DNA of 64,000 nucleotides. Source: Ligustrum vulgare (lineage: Eukaryota > Streptophyta > Magnoliopsida > Lamiales > Oleaceae). Position numbers and translations under genes: made by a program. Within the stretch, counting starts at the first letter, position 1; every line of letters begins with the position of its first letter. The stretch lies in assembly GCA_963555705.1 (NCBI GenBank), contig OY743172.1:23559446-23623445 (forward strand). The letters run 5' to 3'. Shown here piece by piece: positions 38,765 through 50,492 of this stretch. Under the pieces are notes generated by a model. The model worked only from the letters and a program-made list of their open reading frames with translations, did not search any database and was not told where the DNA came from.

Positions 38765-39510
38765 TGAATTTATTGGTTCAATAAGTCCTTCATCTTGCAA
38801 TTGAGCAAGTTCTTTGGTAGCAAGTTGAAGATGTTCTGGGTTCATTCCAAGATGGCTAGCTTTTATAGGGTTGCTATCTTCATTTTTCTTGAAAGGGAGA
38901 GAAATGAAGAAGTTTGAATTTTTCCAGAGGGGATCTGTGCATTTAGTGAGGAAATCAGAATGAGATTCTGCACAACAATCTCAGATAAGTGTTTCAGTGA
39001 TGTTTGGAATGGTTATGGAAAAACAGGATGTCATTTGGATGTATGGTTGGAAATAGGACTTGAACCTGAGACCATTTGGGCGAGGAATAACCTTCTTTTC
39101 CCATAACTGTTTAATAATGTCTCATGCAAGGATAATATCTTTACCAGGTAAAGAGGGACCTAGTAATTTATGGGAAATACCAAGTTCAGGGAAAAACTGG
39201 ATTGTAACAAGCTTGCTGATTATTTTTGTTGAAAATCTGTCTCCATTTGCTGCCTGAAAAACTTGTCGATGATTTCGCCACATATATTCAGGGAGAATGG
39301 CAGGGTTTAGGATGGAACATGCAGCACCAGTATCAAATAATCATGCAACTGTAATGGGCCTTTCATTCTTTCCAGTAAAAATTTTAACCTCAATCATGGG
39401 CACTGATATGGATGAAAAGGCTGTATTGACAAGTTGAATGCCATAGCATTCTCCTATGTCTTTTGTGTCAACAGATTCATCAGAATTATACTCAAGAGCG
39501 AAGATAGTTT
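38765..39510 (-). pseudogene. Inverted protease and RT-start fragment of a similar element
   Basis: On the minus strand the segment reads from about 39510 downward through VDTKDIGECYGIQL, an aspartic protease active site FDTGAACSILNPAILP (around 39330-39290), then RLKSYF/IQMTSCF-like sequence and the start of a reverse transcriptase (KASHLGMNPEHLQLATKEL, around 38860-38810), stopping at about 38765. At least one stop precedes the protease site (39345). In an intact element this part follows gag in the same direction. Here it points the other way, so the locus was rearranged by an inversion or by two insertions. Confidence 0.7.
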
Positions 39511-40790
39511 GGTGTAAGAATTTATTTTTGTTTTGATGTTTTTTAGATAAACTGTGCGGTTAAAAAGTGATTTCGAAAATGTGTAATTAAAAAGTGATTG
39601 AAAAATTGTATTGTTTATAAATTGATTTATAATTATGTTAAAGAACAAATGCTTACCCTTTCAAAAAAAATTTATTATTCTAAAATCAGTATTCTACACT
39701 TAGCCCAAATCTATCATTTAACCCAGTGTTCTAAAAAGTGTAAAGCTTGACGAAGCGACAAGACCTTAAATTAAGCTTAAGTGCGACTATGCACGAAAAA
39801 ATCAACAATGCATGAGCGAAACACAGGTAAAGTGTGAAGTGTAAGAGGCAAGTTTCGCGCCTAAGTGCGCATAGAGCGTATGCCTGAGCGCGCATTTTAG
39901 ATTAACCTATTTTGTGAAATTCACAATTCATATAATCACGGCCACTTCACCACTGCGTCATGTCGACACGACTCCTACCAGATCTCCCACCATCACACAC
40001 CCCCTCCATAGCGTAGATGTTTAGTACATTCCCATCTTATCACCACTACCAGTCACCCATCTCTATCACCACAATCTATAGAGGAACCATCTCCACTCAA
40101 TATGTGCCATAGGTGGAGAAAATTAGAAGTTGAAACAAGAAAGTGAGGGTGATGGCGGTGGTAATGGTGATGGTGATGATGATTTGAATCTGGAAGCGGT
40201 GGTTGGTGGTGAGATAACTGTTTCTCGCGTTTAATTTGTGCTAACAATTAGAAGTGAATTTAGAATGTGTAAGGAACAAAACCTCTTGACACAGTATCCC
40301 AACAATGGGTGTTTAATTGGAAAGAGTCAAAAGACTAATATTATACTTGCCTTCAAGAGGCACAAGCACACGAAATGCAAAGTTTGCAAAAACTAGGAAA
40401 AAATAATGAAAAACAATGAAAAATTACACATTCTTCTCAGAGTTGCGTTCATTGTCTTTTAATTGTCTTTGTTTTGCCTTCTATATACCTTGATAACTGC
40501 TTTTCGCATAATTCCACGTCATAATTGTCCACTACTTCATACAACTTCTTCCAATAACTTTTCACAGAGATGCTCTTAAATGTTCTCATTCGAGTAATTG
40601 CCATTAATGGCCCTCATTAACATTATTTAAAATCATTAGTTGTGGGAAACTATTCATTCAATCACTTTTGCTCGTCAAGTCCTGCATTCGCTCAAACGTT
40701 GATTCATACGTCCAATCATCCAAGCCTTTACATGCACGAGTGATTATGGGTACTATTCTTTGACATTCGCCTTAATTTCCATATTTGAGC
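39511..40790. other. Intergenic, MITE fragment and GC-rich remnant, no gene
   Basis: A MITE fragment lies at about 39540-39650 (GGTTAAAAAGTGATTTCGAAAATGTG). At 39900-40230 is a C-rich then GGTGATGGTGATG-rich stretch resembling the GC islands of the TIR elements here. The His-rich reading frame across it is low complexity. Nothing else is recognised. Confidence 0.4.
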
Positions 40791-40799
40791 CCCCATTTT

Positions 40800-41700
40800 T
40801 TGAGCTTTGTATTTGACCTTTAAATTGTGTATTTTTATGCATCAACAATTACCCCCCAATATGGTTGAATTAATATTAATCATTAAATTTTGTCATATTC
40901 GAAATTCGTCACTATCGACCGTTGGCACTACCCCATCATCGCATAACCTCCACAATATCACCACCATTTCTAGATGGAATTGGAATGAAGAAGGAAAAAG
41001 CTCACACGACCGCCACACCCCTTCAAAGTTGCATGCACTTTCATCGCACTCACATCCAACACTGTAAAACATAACTCGACTGCCTCTGTAACATCGTCGA
41101 AGAAAAACATGTTAAGAGCCTTAAGGCCAAATTCTGTATGCAGAACTACGAGGTAATAACATCGTCCTTCACTGCTACCTTCAATATCGACAAACATCAA
41201 CCAACACAGCTATCTTCAACATCACCTTCAATCAGAGAAGGGAACTATAGGGATCCATGTCTGTGGTTTAGAGTCGATTGCCGCTCCTCCTCACTGTCGC
41301 CATCTCTTTCTCTGCCAACTTCTTCCTCTCTGGGACCTACAAATCGCACCTTACAACCTCCATCACCAAAAAATTAGACCTAAAGGTTGTAAAATCCGAC
41401 CTCCTTGGTTCGCTGAGCCTTGCCCGTTACTTCTGTCAGCACTTTCGTAGGAATCTCCTCCACCACCAATATTGCCGACCAAGAGGAACTAATTGAAAAA
41501 TGTATTAGAACGGATAACCTATTTTGAGTTTGGGGGTGATTGAGTGGGGTAGCTATGGTGTGGGGTTACTAGATTATAATATTATTAATTAATATTTTAA
41601 AAAGGAATTAAGACCTGATTTGATTGTTGTATAAAAAAATTTCAAACTTTAGTTTTGAATTTTAAAAGTATGAGTGGGTGTAATTTCCCTAAAATACTAT
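40800..41700. mobile_element. Possible decayed TIR element with GC-rich core
   Basis: The right edge, AAAAGTATGAGTGGGTGTAATTTCC at about 41667-41691, matches the right terminus of the 42105-43622 element (AAAAGTAGGGGTGAGTGTAATTTCC). The core (40900-41500) is GC-richer than its surroundings and has short open frames on both strands, none recognised. The left terminus was not found. Confidence 0.4.
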
Positions 41701-42112
41701 TTTCTTTGTACATTTATTTTACAAACAAAGATACATAGAGAATAATAACCCACCCGAAGTGATCAACGTGCTTTTCACTCTCTTCACTCTCTTGCTTCCT
41801 TCTTCCACGCTTCTGAGGTTTAGGCTTAGGCTAAGGAAGAGAGCATGAGGGAGGATACCACTTGCTATGTGCAAATTCAAAAATGGCATAACCAAATAAT
41901 TGTTTAGTCAATGATGAATTTCGTACCACGGAATGAATCGAGGAACAAATGACGTTTTCGATACCGACAACGGCTCCCACTGAAACAATTGGAATATAAT
42001 ATTATTAATTATATTTTACAACGGAATTAAGACCTGATTGTTGTATAAAAAAATTTCAAACTCTAGTTTTGAATTTTAAAAGTATGTGTGGGTGAAATTT
42101 TCCTAAAATAAT
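41574..42112 (+). repeat. ~120-bp direct repeat pair
   Basis: 41574-41700 and 41994-42112 share AATATTATTAATTA, GGAATTAAGACCTGATT, TTGTATAAAAAAATTTCAAAC and TTTTGAATTTTAAAAGTATG. This is a duplicated element terminus, about 420 bp apart. Confidence 0.75.
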
Positions 42113-43622
42113 GACAATTAGGCTAAATTTGGGGGGGAAATACATAAATAAGGTGTTTACAAATAGAAATTTCAAAAATAAGATCAAACTTGTATAATTT
42201 CAAAAATCAGGTTATAATTAGAATAATTAATTAAATTAATTAATTAAAAATATTTTATTAATTACATATATTAAGGTCACAATATCGTATAGTTTCAGGT
42301 CACAAAATAAAATATTTCAAGTCATAAATTATTTGTAGTCACAAATCACGATTAGGTCACGATATAATATAATTTCACGTCGCAAAATGAAATCTTTCAG
42401 GTCACAAATCACAATTAGGTCACAATTATTTATGATCACAAGTCACAAACACAATAATTCCAAAGTCACGGGTTTTGAAATTTGGTTACAAAATGTCAAA
42501 TAATTTAATCTCGACTTATTTTTAGCTCACATGCTATCAAATTATTAGGTCACGGACAACAACATAAGTTCTGGTCACAAATTTTTAAGATTATGGGTCA
42601 CAAGTAACAAATTTCTAAAGTTACATGTCACAAATTTTTGGCCACGCACTTACACCCACACCTACACCACCACTACATCCTCATCGTGCTGCCACCACCC
42701 CACCCGCATCACCACTATCAGTACTACCAATATCACCACCAACCCCCACTTGCACAGCCACCGTCTTCCCCACCAAAGTCGCTGTCGCCGCCGCCATCAA
42801 AAAAACCCATCATAACCACCAACAAACATACCACCACCGTCGCCACACCGCACACACACTACCACTTATAACCTACTGCAGATCTTGCAGATCTAGGGAC
42901 AGAATTAGAGCCAGAGAAGCTAGATGTTCCAGTAATTTCAGGAACAAGTCAAGGCTGTTGCTAATACTTCTACCCAGTTGGAATAGGTCACCGACCGAGT
43001 TAAGTATACATGGTGTTGGACACGGGCAGTGACGTTAACTGGGTTCAGTGTGCACCCTGTGTAGACTATTACCAGCAAGCCGACCTGAATCAACTCCACA
43101 ACGCAGCACCACTGCCATCGCTACCTTCAAACCAACAGACCACGACAGATCAAAACATCGCAACAGATGTTCATTGTTGCGATGCCGTGTAGCTGCTCCA
43201 GTGCAGCGACTCTGTTTTTACGTTGTTGTGTGCGAGATGCCTCTTCAAGCGGTGGTTCATGAAGTGTCTGCGCCATCGTCGGGGAGAGAGGATAGGTGGG
43301 TCGCCTTGTCGTCGCCGGAGGGGAGAGAGATTTCGGCAGTTTGGAGTGGAGCACGGTCGGTGGAATTTGGAGTTAGGGTACTGGGGGTAGAGCTTGGTGT
43401 GGAGGCGTTGTTGGGATGTAGAACTGAAAGATGTATAATAATTTGAAGTTAGAATTAGGGTTTATGATAGTTTAATTTAATTTAATAATAACTACAAAAA
43501 TTTATAATATTTTATTAAAATAATTAAAATTTATTATAATGACCTGATTATGAAGTTATTTAAGTTTGATCTTATTTATGAATTTGGATCTTTAAAAGTA
43601 GGGGTGAGTGTAATTTCCACTA
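42105..43622 (-). mobile_element. Mutator-like TIR element, copy B, carrying a captured gene fragment
   Basis: The left terminus (42140-42260: AAATAAGATCAAACTTGTATAATTTCAAAAATCAGG) and right terminus (43490-43622: AATGACCTGATTATGAAG ... GTTTGATCTTATTTATGAATTTGGATC) are inverted repeats over about 100 bp. From 42270 to 42640 the motif AGGTCACAAA and variants recur about 15 times. It has the same architecture as copy A at 33936 in the opposite orientation. The GC-rich interior contains a broken aspartyl protease fragment (42890-43090). No transposase is present, so it would be Pack-MULE-like and mobilised in trans. Similar 18-base phrases GACAAYTAGGCTAAATTY flank both ends. Confidence 0.65.
42890..43090 (+). 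pseudogene. Captured fragment of a plant aspartyl protease gene (nepenthesin/ASPG-like)
   Basis: In one frame the segment reads ...LEPEKLDVPVISGTSQG, then after a stop YFYPVGIGHRPS, and after another stop VYMVLDTGSDVNWVQCAPC..YYQQAD. The DTGS catalytic motif is at 43019-43030. This is the N-terminal part of the A1-family proteases of plants, from the end of the prosegment across the first catalytic Asp and the Cys-rich insert. Two stop codons and loss of similarity after QQAD show a non-functional partial copy. It sits within the TIR element, so transposon capture is the likely origin. Confidence 0.75.
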
Positions 43623-44940
43623 AATTCGGTGACAACTAGGCTAAATTCGGCCAAAACTATGCCTCTCCCTGAAGTAGTGCGGCCCAATGTACATTATTTC
43701 AAATTATGGTCCAACTACCGTCCAATTACTCTTAAGAAAATGGGGAGTTTGAACAAATACCCTACTTTTGGTATCATAATAATTAAAATTTACTTCATTT
43801 TAGGAAGTTATCAAAAAATACTTCAACTTTTTTTTTTTTTTTTTGGAAAAATATTGTTTTCATACAAGTATCATATTGTGATACTTTAAATGTATCTTGA
43901 TACTTGTGATACTTTGGAATTTTTAGTATCATATTCTGAAACTTCATCAATTTTTTATGATACTTAAGGCGAAATCTTGGTATCACACTTTGATACTTTA
44001 CAAAATAGTTATAATACTTTGACTCAGGCATTAGATCGCTACTACCTCAAGAGACCACCTCTCCATTCTCTCTATTTTTCACCAAATCACGGCGGTGCCT
44101 GCTCAGACACGGCTGCGACTACACGATGCCTGCGTGTCAGAGTATTCACTGCGTTAGCACGACCTCCAGGCTCCAGTTACCTGCACCGCCACCTGCGCTG
44201 GAAAACACCACAATCCACCACCGACGAAGGCTAGCTAACACTTGCACCGACACCTTACCCCATCGCAACATAAAATACTACCATAAAACCACCACAAACA
44301 CAAAAGCCACCACCGCAACCACCAAAAATCACCATCACCACAACTCTTCATCGGAGCCGGTCACTCGGGAGCTCTTCCCGGTGAGTGAAATCGGAGAGTT
44401 GCAGTCGGGCGGAGTGAAGTGGTGATACAGCAGCAATGATGGGCTAATGACTTCAGGAAGAAGAAGACATATCGCTTCAGGAAGAAGAAGAAAATGTATT
44501 CTTCAGTTAATCTGTCAACACAATAATTTGTGCAATTAACATTAAAAATGTAGTATAGAGTGTAATTAACTCTAAGAAAATATATTATGATATCATTTTA
44601 GTTATGATACTTCGTGTGTGTTTGGTATTATTTTAAATTTTTTTAAAAATAAATAGTGATTTTCAGGAGAATAGATGATTGAAATTTGATTGAAAAGTCA
44701 AATATTATGGGCTTGAATTTTAATGGATGACTGATATTGAATACTGTAGAAAAAGAGAAAAATTTAAAAAGATTCAAACAAACGCTATTTGACGATTATT
44801 TTAAAGAGATATTAATATTGAATAGTCATTCTCTGGAAATTATGTGGTTAAAAAAATGGGAAATTTTTAAATTTATGTGCAGAATATTTTATATTGTAAT
44901 TGTGTTTAAAAATGAACTAGAGAGCTAAGGATTTATAAAA
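43623..44940. other. Spacer with a GATACTT motif array and a GC-rich island
   Basis: At 43865-44040 the phrases TGATACTT / AGTATCA recur about ten times in both orientations. A GC-richer segment (44040-44440) follows, then CGCTTCAGGAAGAAGAAGA duplicated at about 44452-44490, and a further TGATATCA..TATGATACTT at 44588-44615. The layout, motif array beside a GC island, parallels the GTGACC elements but with another motif. No recognisable protein. A MITE-like fragment lies at about 44620-44930. Confidence 0.45.
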
Positions 44941-45577
44941 AAAACTAGTAGGATTCTCGTGTGTCGCACGAACCGTATTGCATTTGTCAGTATTCGCGTG
45001 GAATTTGTAAATTCTGATTTCTACGTTATTTGAATATGGAATTAGATTTTAATATTGAGTAGGATTGGAATGAAAAAGAACTAATATGCACCTGCCTTTC
45101 ACAATGAGACTTATATGGATGACTGTCAATATCTACCATTTCAACAAAAGTAGAAGACACTTATGCCACCACACAGAGAGTAAAAAATGCAAATATGAAT
45201 TTAATCCTCCTATATAAAATGATTAACATTATATAACTACCGCCTTTATGAACAAATGAATAATATTCAGATTTTAATTACACACTCTAGATGTCAAACT
45301 TGTGATACAAAAAATGGAAGAATAGAGTGGAAGACGTAACCTGAGTCTTCTATGATGAACTTGAGAACATAAACTTGATCCCAATGTTACTATAAATTCA
45401 ATTTGTGGATCAGAAATATGAATGAATCTGCTGCAGTAGAAATTGATTTCAAACATCAGAAAGCATCACACCAACAAAATACAATAGAAACTTCTACCCC
45501 CCAAAACCTATTGCACCCCACCCTGTTAACAGTGTTTTAATTGCAAGTGGAGAAAAAAGATCTTTATCAACTAATAA

Positions 45578-48500
45578 TCATTGACAATGGAGATAAATTG
45601 AAAGTAGATTCTTAATTTTTAACCTGTCATTATTTAGTATTTTGTTGAAGATTTGATCAAATGCATATTTTTGTTCTTTATTTAAGTTTTCAATCATTGA
45701 TAATAGAGTTACACTATCGTCATATTCTTTTGTTTCATCAGAAATCATGGTTGTTAATTTGTCATATTCATAGTAGAAACACAATATGGAACTAAATTAT
45801 AATTGTTTATATTTTTACCCGAAAGTTCAAGTATGTTATTTATATTTTCTAATGTTGCATGTTCAGCTGTAGATTTGGAGAATCCTTTCAAAAGATAATC
45901 TTCCATCATAGATTCTTTGTAAGCTAACCATAATAATTTTGGATCATTAGGTGTACAGAACAATAATATTGTTGAGAATAAACGACGTAATGAACATGGC
46001 ATTTGATACATTATTGCTTCAGCCATACATAAATTGGAGTTATTATCTTCGTTTAATAACCCATACAAAATTGTTGCTTCACGAAACGTTTTAACTTGAA
46101 CATTATTTACTTTTTTAAAATTTTCAAAAGATGTTGCACCTTTAATGTGATTCAATAAAATATGTAAATAATATCTTTCACCTTCATTTGGATTAGCAGA
46201 AACAATTCTTCCTATAACATTTTTTTGTTTTCTTGGATTCCAGAATCGACCTTGTGTGTTCCAAACAAAATGAAGAGAGAAATCTTTGTACAACAAAGAT
46301 CTAGATTTTGCATTTGTAATATTCATCTGGAAATATTTTGTAAGCATTGTGCGTTTAAAAAAATCAATCTTCACTATGTTTGTTAAATTAATGTTTTGGT
46401 GATCTTCTAAATGTAATTGAAGAGAAATAATAGATGGAGAATTTTCACTTAAAATGAAACCATAAATTCTCCAAATTGCTTTAGGTGCTGATATCCATCG
46501 AGCACTTTGGAATCTATTGATCTCATCTATTTCAATTTCTTCTTCGTTATTTATTGAAAAATTTATTCGATCACGTCCCTTATAGACATATTTGTATAAA
46601 TATTTTACAGCTTTTACTGTTGAGCAAATTTCAGCGTTAATATGACAATCAAATTTAGCCAATAGATATGGATTATACAGCACAACCCATTTATTATCTA
46701 AGTAATGACCTCTGACTTTCACTTTTTCACCATTTTCAGGGCGCCGATATAATGGGTAAGAATTGTTGCCTAAAGTAGTAGATGAAGTGAAATCCCTAGG
46801 ATATTTATTTTTACATGTTTGGTTATATTCCATGCATACATTTGTTGGATTTAGATGTCTACATGGTCCGTGCATCATATGTTTTATAACTCTTGAACGC
46901 AAATAAGGATTGCTAGATTCGGCTGGAATTTCACACGACACTATTTTATCAATTAGATCTGTTGATGTAACTTTGAAACCATGTTTTAGGATACGTAAAA
47001 AGTGAGCATGAGGTAATCCACGTTTTTGAAACTTAATTACATAAATATAAGCTGCAACTGGACCGAAAATATTTTTGTTAAATAAATCATCTTTTAGTTC
47101 CTCTAACTTAGCTTTGAAAATACGGGATACTAAATCTGGACGATTCTGTAATCAAAGTTAACATTAAGCGTTGATTGTTGAGTGATAGATGATTGGCTTT
47201 TAAAATGTTTTTGTATTCCTTGATGCCAACCAGGTTCACCATATGGAAAAAGTAAAAGATATTGAAGTGGATCATAACAACCATAGTAATAATGAACACG
47301 ATGTGAAGTGCCACTATGATTAAAAACACGAATATCACGTGTACTTGTAGTTAATGGGGAATCATCATCAACCCGAATCGCAGCAACTTGAGAAGCAGAA
47401 GGTTTATTCAAGATTCTTTGGTCAAGAGAAGGGTCAGATTTTAAGATAATATTTAATGATTCAGTTGAATTTACGGTGCTCAAAGAACGGAAAAATTGAG
47501 AATATGGATTCACATGTAAAATCTCAATTATGCTTTTGACTGTAGATTCAATGAGTTTTTCTGATTGACGAAGTCTATTCTGTAATTCATGTTCAGTGTC
47601 ATAAAAATATAACTGCAAATATGATGGTTCATTGTTTGAAGGTAATAGATCGTTAATATAATGATGTACTTGACCTTGAATTCTAAATGTATAAATTCCC
47701 TTGTTATTTTTGCACAAGTCTTTGTCATACTTAGAACCAAGCTATGTGAAAGCAAAATGGTTGTTATATGTTCTTGAAACATTTCGAAACTTGAATAAAT
47801 TGTTAGAATTGGATAGATAAAGTTCACGCAACTTTGTAGGCATATAATTTAAACACAATTTTACTTGACCATTAGAGCAACAAAATCCTTTAGCTTCTTT
47901 ATGAAATTTTTTGGCATTACAATGACGTCAAAACGTTGGACCAGGCAAAATATATGGTTCAAAAGTAATATTAGAGTTTTCTATAATGTGATTTTCTTGG
48001 TTGTTCATAATATGGGAAGTAAAAATATCATGACTATCTATATTTGCTCTAAATGTTTCATCTTGATTAACAAACAATGCACCATTAATTCCTGTAATAT
48101 ACAATCACATTATTTATGTAAACTAAAACGAAGAATACATCATTAAAAGAAAGGGAAAAAAAGGAACATTTATAAATATAAATAAAAGAAAAAAATAAGT
48201 TATATAAAAAAGGGCACAAATAAGAAGAGAACATCTGAACCTTTATTTTTACGTTGCATCTCAGTTTCTTCATTGCTAACATTGCACACATTTGATGATA
48301 TTTGCTCTAAAGACACAAGAGGAGTCAATTATCAAAAAAAAAAAAAAAACATATATAAAAAAATTTTGAACGTCAAATATTATAATACAATTGATGGGTG
48401 AATAAATTTGAAGAAAAAAATAAGAGACAAATTTTCTAAACTCTATAAAAAATGAAAACAAATTATAAAGTAAATAAAAGACAAGACAACTTAAACATTT

Positions 48501-48830
48501 GTTCCTATGTTGCGTCTCAATTTCTTCATCTCTAACATTAAACGTATTTAATGACGCATGGTCTACAAATAGCAAAACAGATGGTTATAAAATCAAGAAA
48601 TAAGAAGAACAATTATATTCTAAATATCACAAACAAAATAATTTTACATTGTACTTGAAAGCCTTACCATAGTTGGTAACAATACGACGAGGACGCCTAT
48701 GAAAGGTGTCACTACACCCTTCGTTTCTTATTTTCTTTTGAGCATAAAGTTCTCTCCTCCGTTGATTGCGTGCTTTCCTCTTTTCAATAGCTAGGATATC
48801 ATTCATTGTACAACTTTCATTATAATGTCA
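45578..48830 (-). pseudogene. Helitron Rep protein (Helitron_like_N), helicase lost
   Basis: Rolling-circle replication initiator of a plant Helitron. Read on the minus strand: N-terminal part with KRKARNQRRRELYAQKK (about 48785-48735), a zinc-binding-like HCNAKKFHKEAKGFCCSNG (about 47925-47870), then the Helitron-like N domain with YGCYDPLQYLLLFPYGEPGW (about 47285-47225). The HUH motif RGLPHAHFL is at about 47020, and the catalytic-tyrosine region KYLYKYVYKG at about 46605. Downstream is the linker to the helicase (LNKEQKYAFDQIF, about 45690), after which the Walker A and all further helicase motifs are missing. There are stops near 47740 and 47925 and breaks near 47130 and 45785. Small exon-like pieces at about 48240-48310 and 48490-48565 are duplicates of each other. 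Non-functional as it stands. Confidence 0.8.
48235..48570 (-). repeat. Duplicated exon-like segment in the Helitron N-terminal region
   Basis: TTACGTTGCATCTCAGTTTCTTCATTGCTAACATT (about 48248-48282) and CTATGTTGCGTCTCAATTTCTTCATCTCTAACATT (about 48505-48539) are near-identical, about 257 bp apart. On the minus strand both encode NV.N.. EE.E.Q..NK-like peptides followed by a GT. Confidence 0.65.
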
Positions 48831-50343
48831 TTAGCTATTAGGAAAAAAGAAGTTAACTAAAAAAAGATACAACTATTACTCAGTAAAATAACTGTTCAAC
48901 AACCATTACAAAGAAATAAATTTATAAAATTGATAATAAATTAACTTAAAAATATTTAATAATCTAATTTTCATTTACATCAAAGTTGAAAATACTTAAA
49001 CAAAAGAGAGAAGAAAAGGACAAAAATAATTGATGGTCCTAAACTTAATTATCACATATGAATCAATGCCAAATAGATACATGGAAAGTTGAAGCATAGA
49101 AATACTAAAATCACATTACAATACAACAAGCATTAAATATACTAAAATAACCTTTAAAAAAAGGGAAAAAACCAAAAAACTTTACAAAGTACTCAACTGC
49201 AAGAAAACTGCAAATACATCTACATATATAAAAAAAAAATTAATTTCAAAATACCATAAATAGAGAAAGACAAATATATTTGCAGGTGAAATAAAAGATA
49301 AACTAAAAAGAAAAAATCCATTGACGTTAATAAATGTTATAGATCTTACTTTATTATACCATGTAGCAGATGTTGATAGTATTAAATGCAAAGACGTTCT
49401 GCTAAAAAATGAAAAAAATTGTAAGGAGCAAGTTTAGTTTTTAGCGAACAACAAAATACAAATAAATATTATAAATTATAAATAAAAAAGAACAAGAACA
49501 ATTAGCAGGAATCACAATAAAATTAATGTCAACAAATTTCGTAATTGGAAAGAAAAAATCCACATTATTTAACCACAACAGAACAATCTTTTGTTATGAC
49601 CTCATTACTATGTTTAGCTAATTTTTATTAGAGACCAAAGACTCTCTGAAAAATGAACAAACACTTATTACTTTTATAAAGCAATTTCTTCAACTAATAA
49701 AATAAACCAAAAAAAAAAGGAAAGTTAACCTTGCAAAAAATGAACATGTGCAAAAAAATAGCTACTTAAAAGTAGAAAGTAATTTTAACCATAGCAAATG
49801 TGCTCGAGCACTTAACCCAGTTAAACATAACCATGGCTTTACTGGTAAAAAATTCTGCGAACGTCCACATATAGCAAAATAACAATAATTGGAACTAATA
49901 GTGCATTAACTTTACCAAAATCACCCAAAATAATAAATATTTTTTCCTAATCTGTTTTTGTTGACTAACGATTCTTTTGTTATTGTTATATATTTTGCAC
50001 GATGCAGACTTGAATATGCAGAGGCAACAATCTAACAAGAAAGAGAAAAATGTAACTCTATATCTCCAAATAAGAACATTCAGCAACTAAACAAATATAC
50101 ATACATACAGGAATACTTTTAAATAAAATACAACAAAATAAAATTCAACAAAAACAGAAAATTCACAATATACTATACAAAATTTTAATAGGTGTATGAA
50201 CCTGTGGATGCATAAACAATGGCACAGACGGTAATAAGAATATACAGTGACAATAAAATCTGTAAAATTCTAGTTCAATGGAACTATCTTTGAAGAAACC
50301 CCTTTTGAAGTTCAAACCGCAGCAAATGTAACTTGTATTGTAA

Positions 50344-50492
50344 AGACTTGCAACTGAAAAAAAAAAAAAAAAAAACGAAAAAAATGTCAAAAATTCTACG
50401 CACACTAACACATAGAGGAAAGGTAAACATAACATTTCTCTCAAAGAATAAAGCCTAACAGCCCAAAAAAAAAAAAAAAAAAAAAAAAAAAA
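50344..50492. repeat. Poly(A) tracts
   Basis: Two long A runs, about 50357-50374 and 50465-50492. The Phe-rich antisense frames over them are artefacts. Confidence 0.9.

Noticed and set aside
40053..40247. His-rich minus-strand ORF
   Set aside because: Translation of a GGTGATGGTGATG tract; no homologous family recognised.
45754..46941. Considered as a functional host gene because of the 395-residue open frame
   Set aside because: The sequence is Helitron Rep (KYLYKYVYKG region), lacks its helicase and has upstream stops; it is an element remnant.
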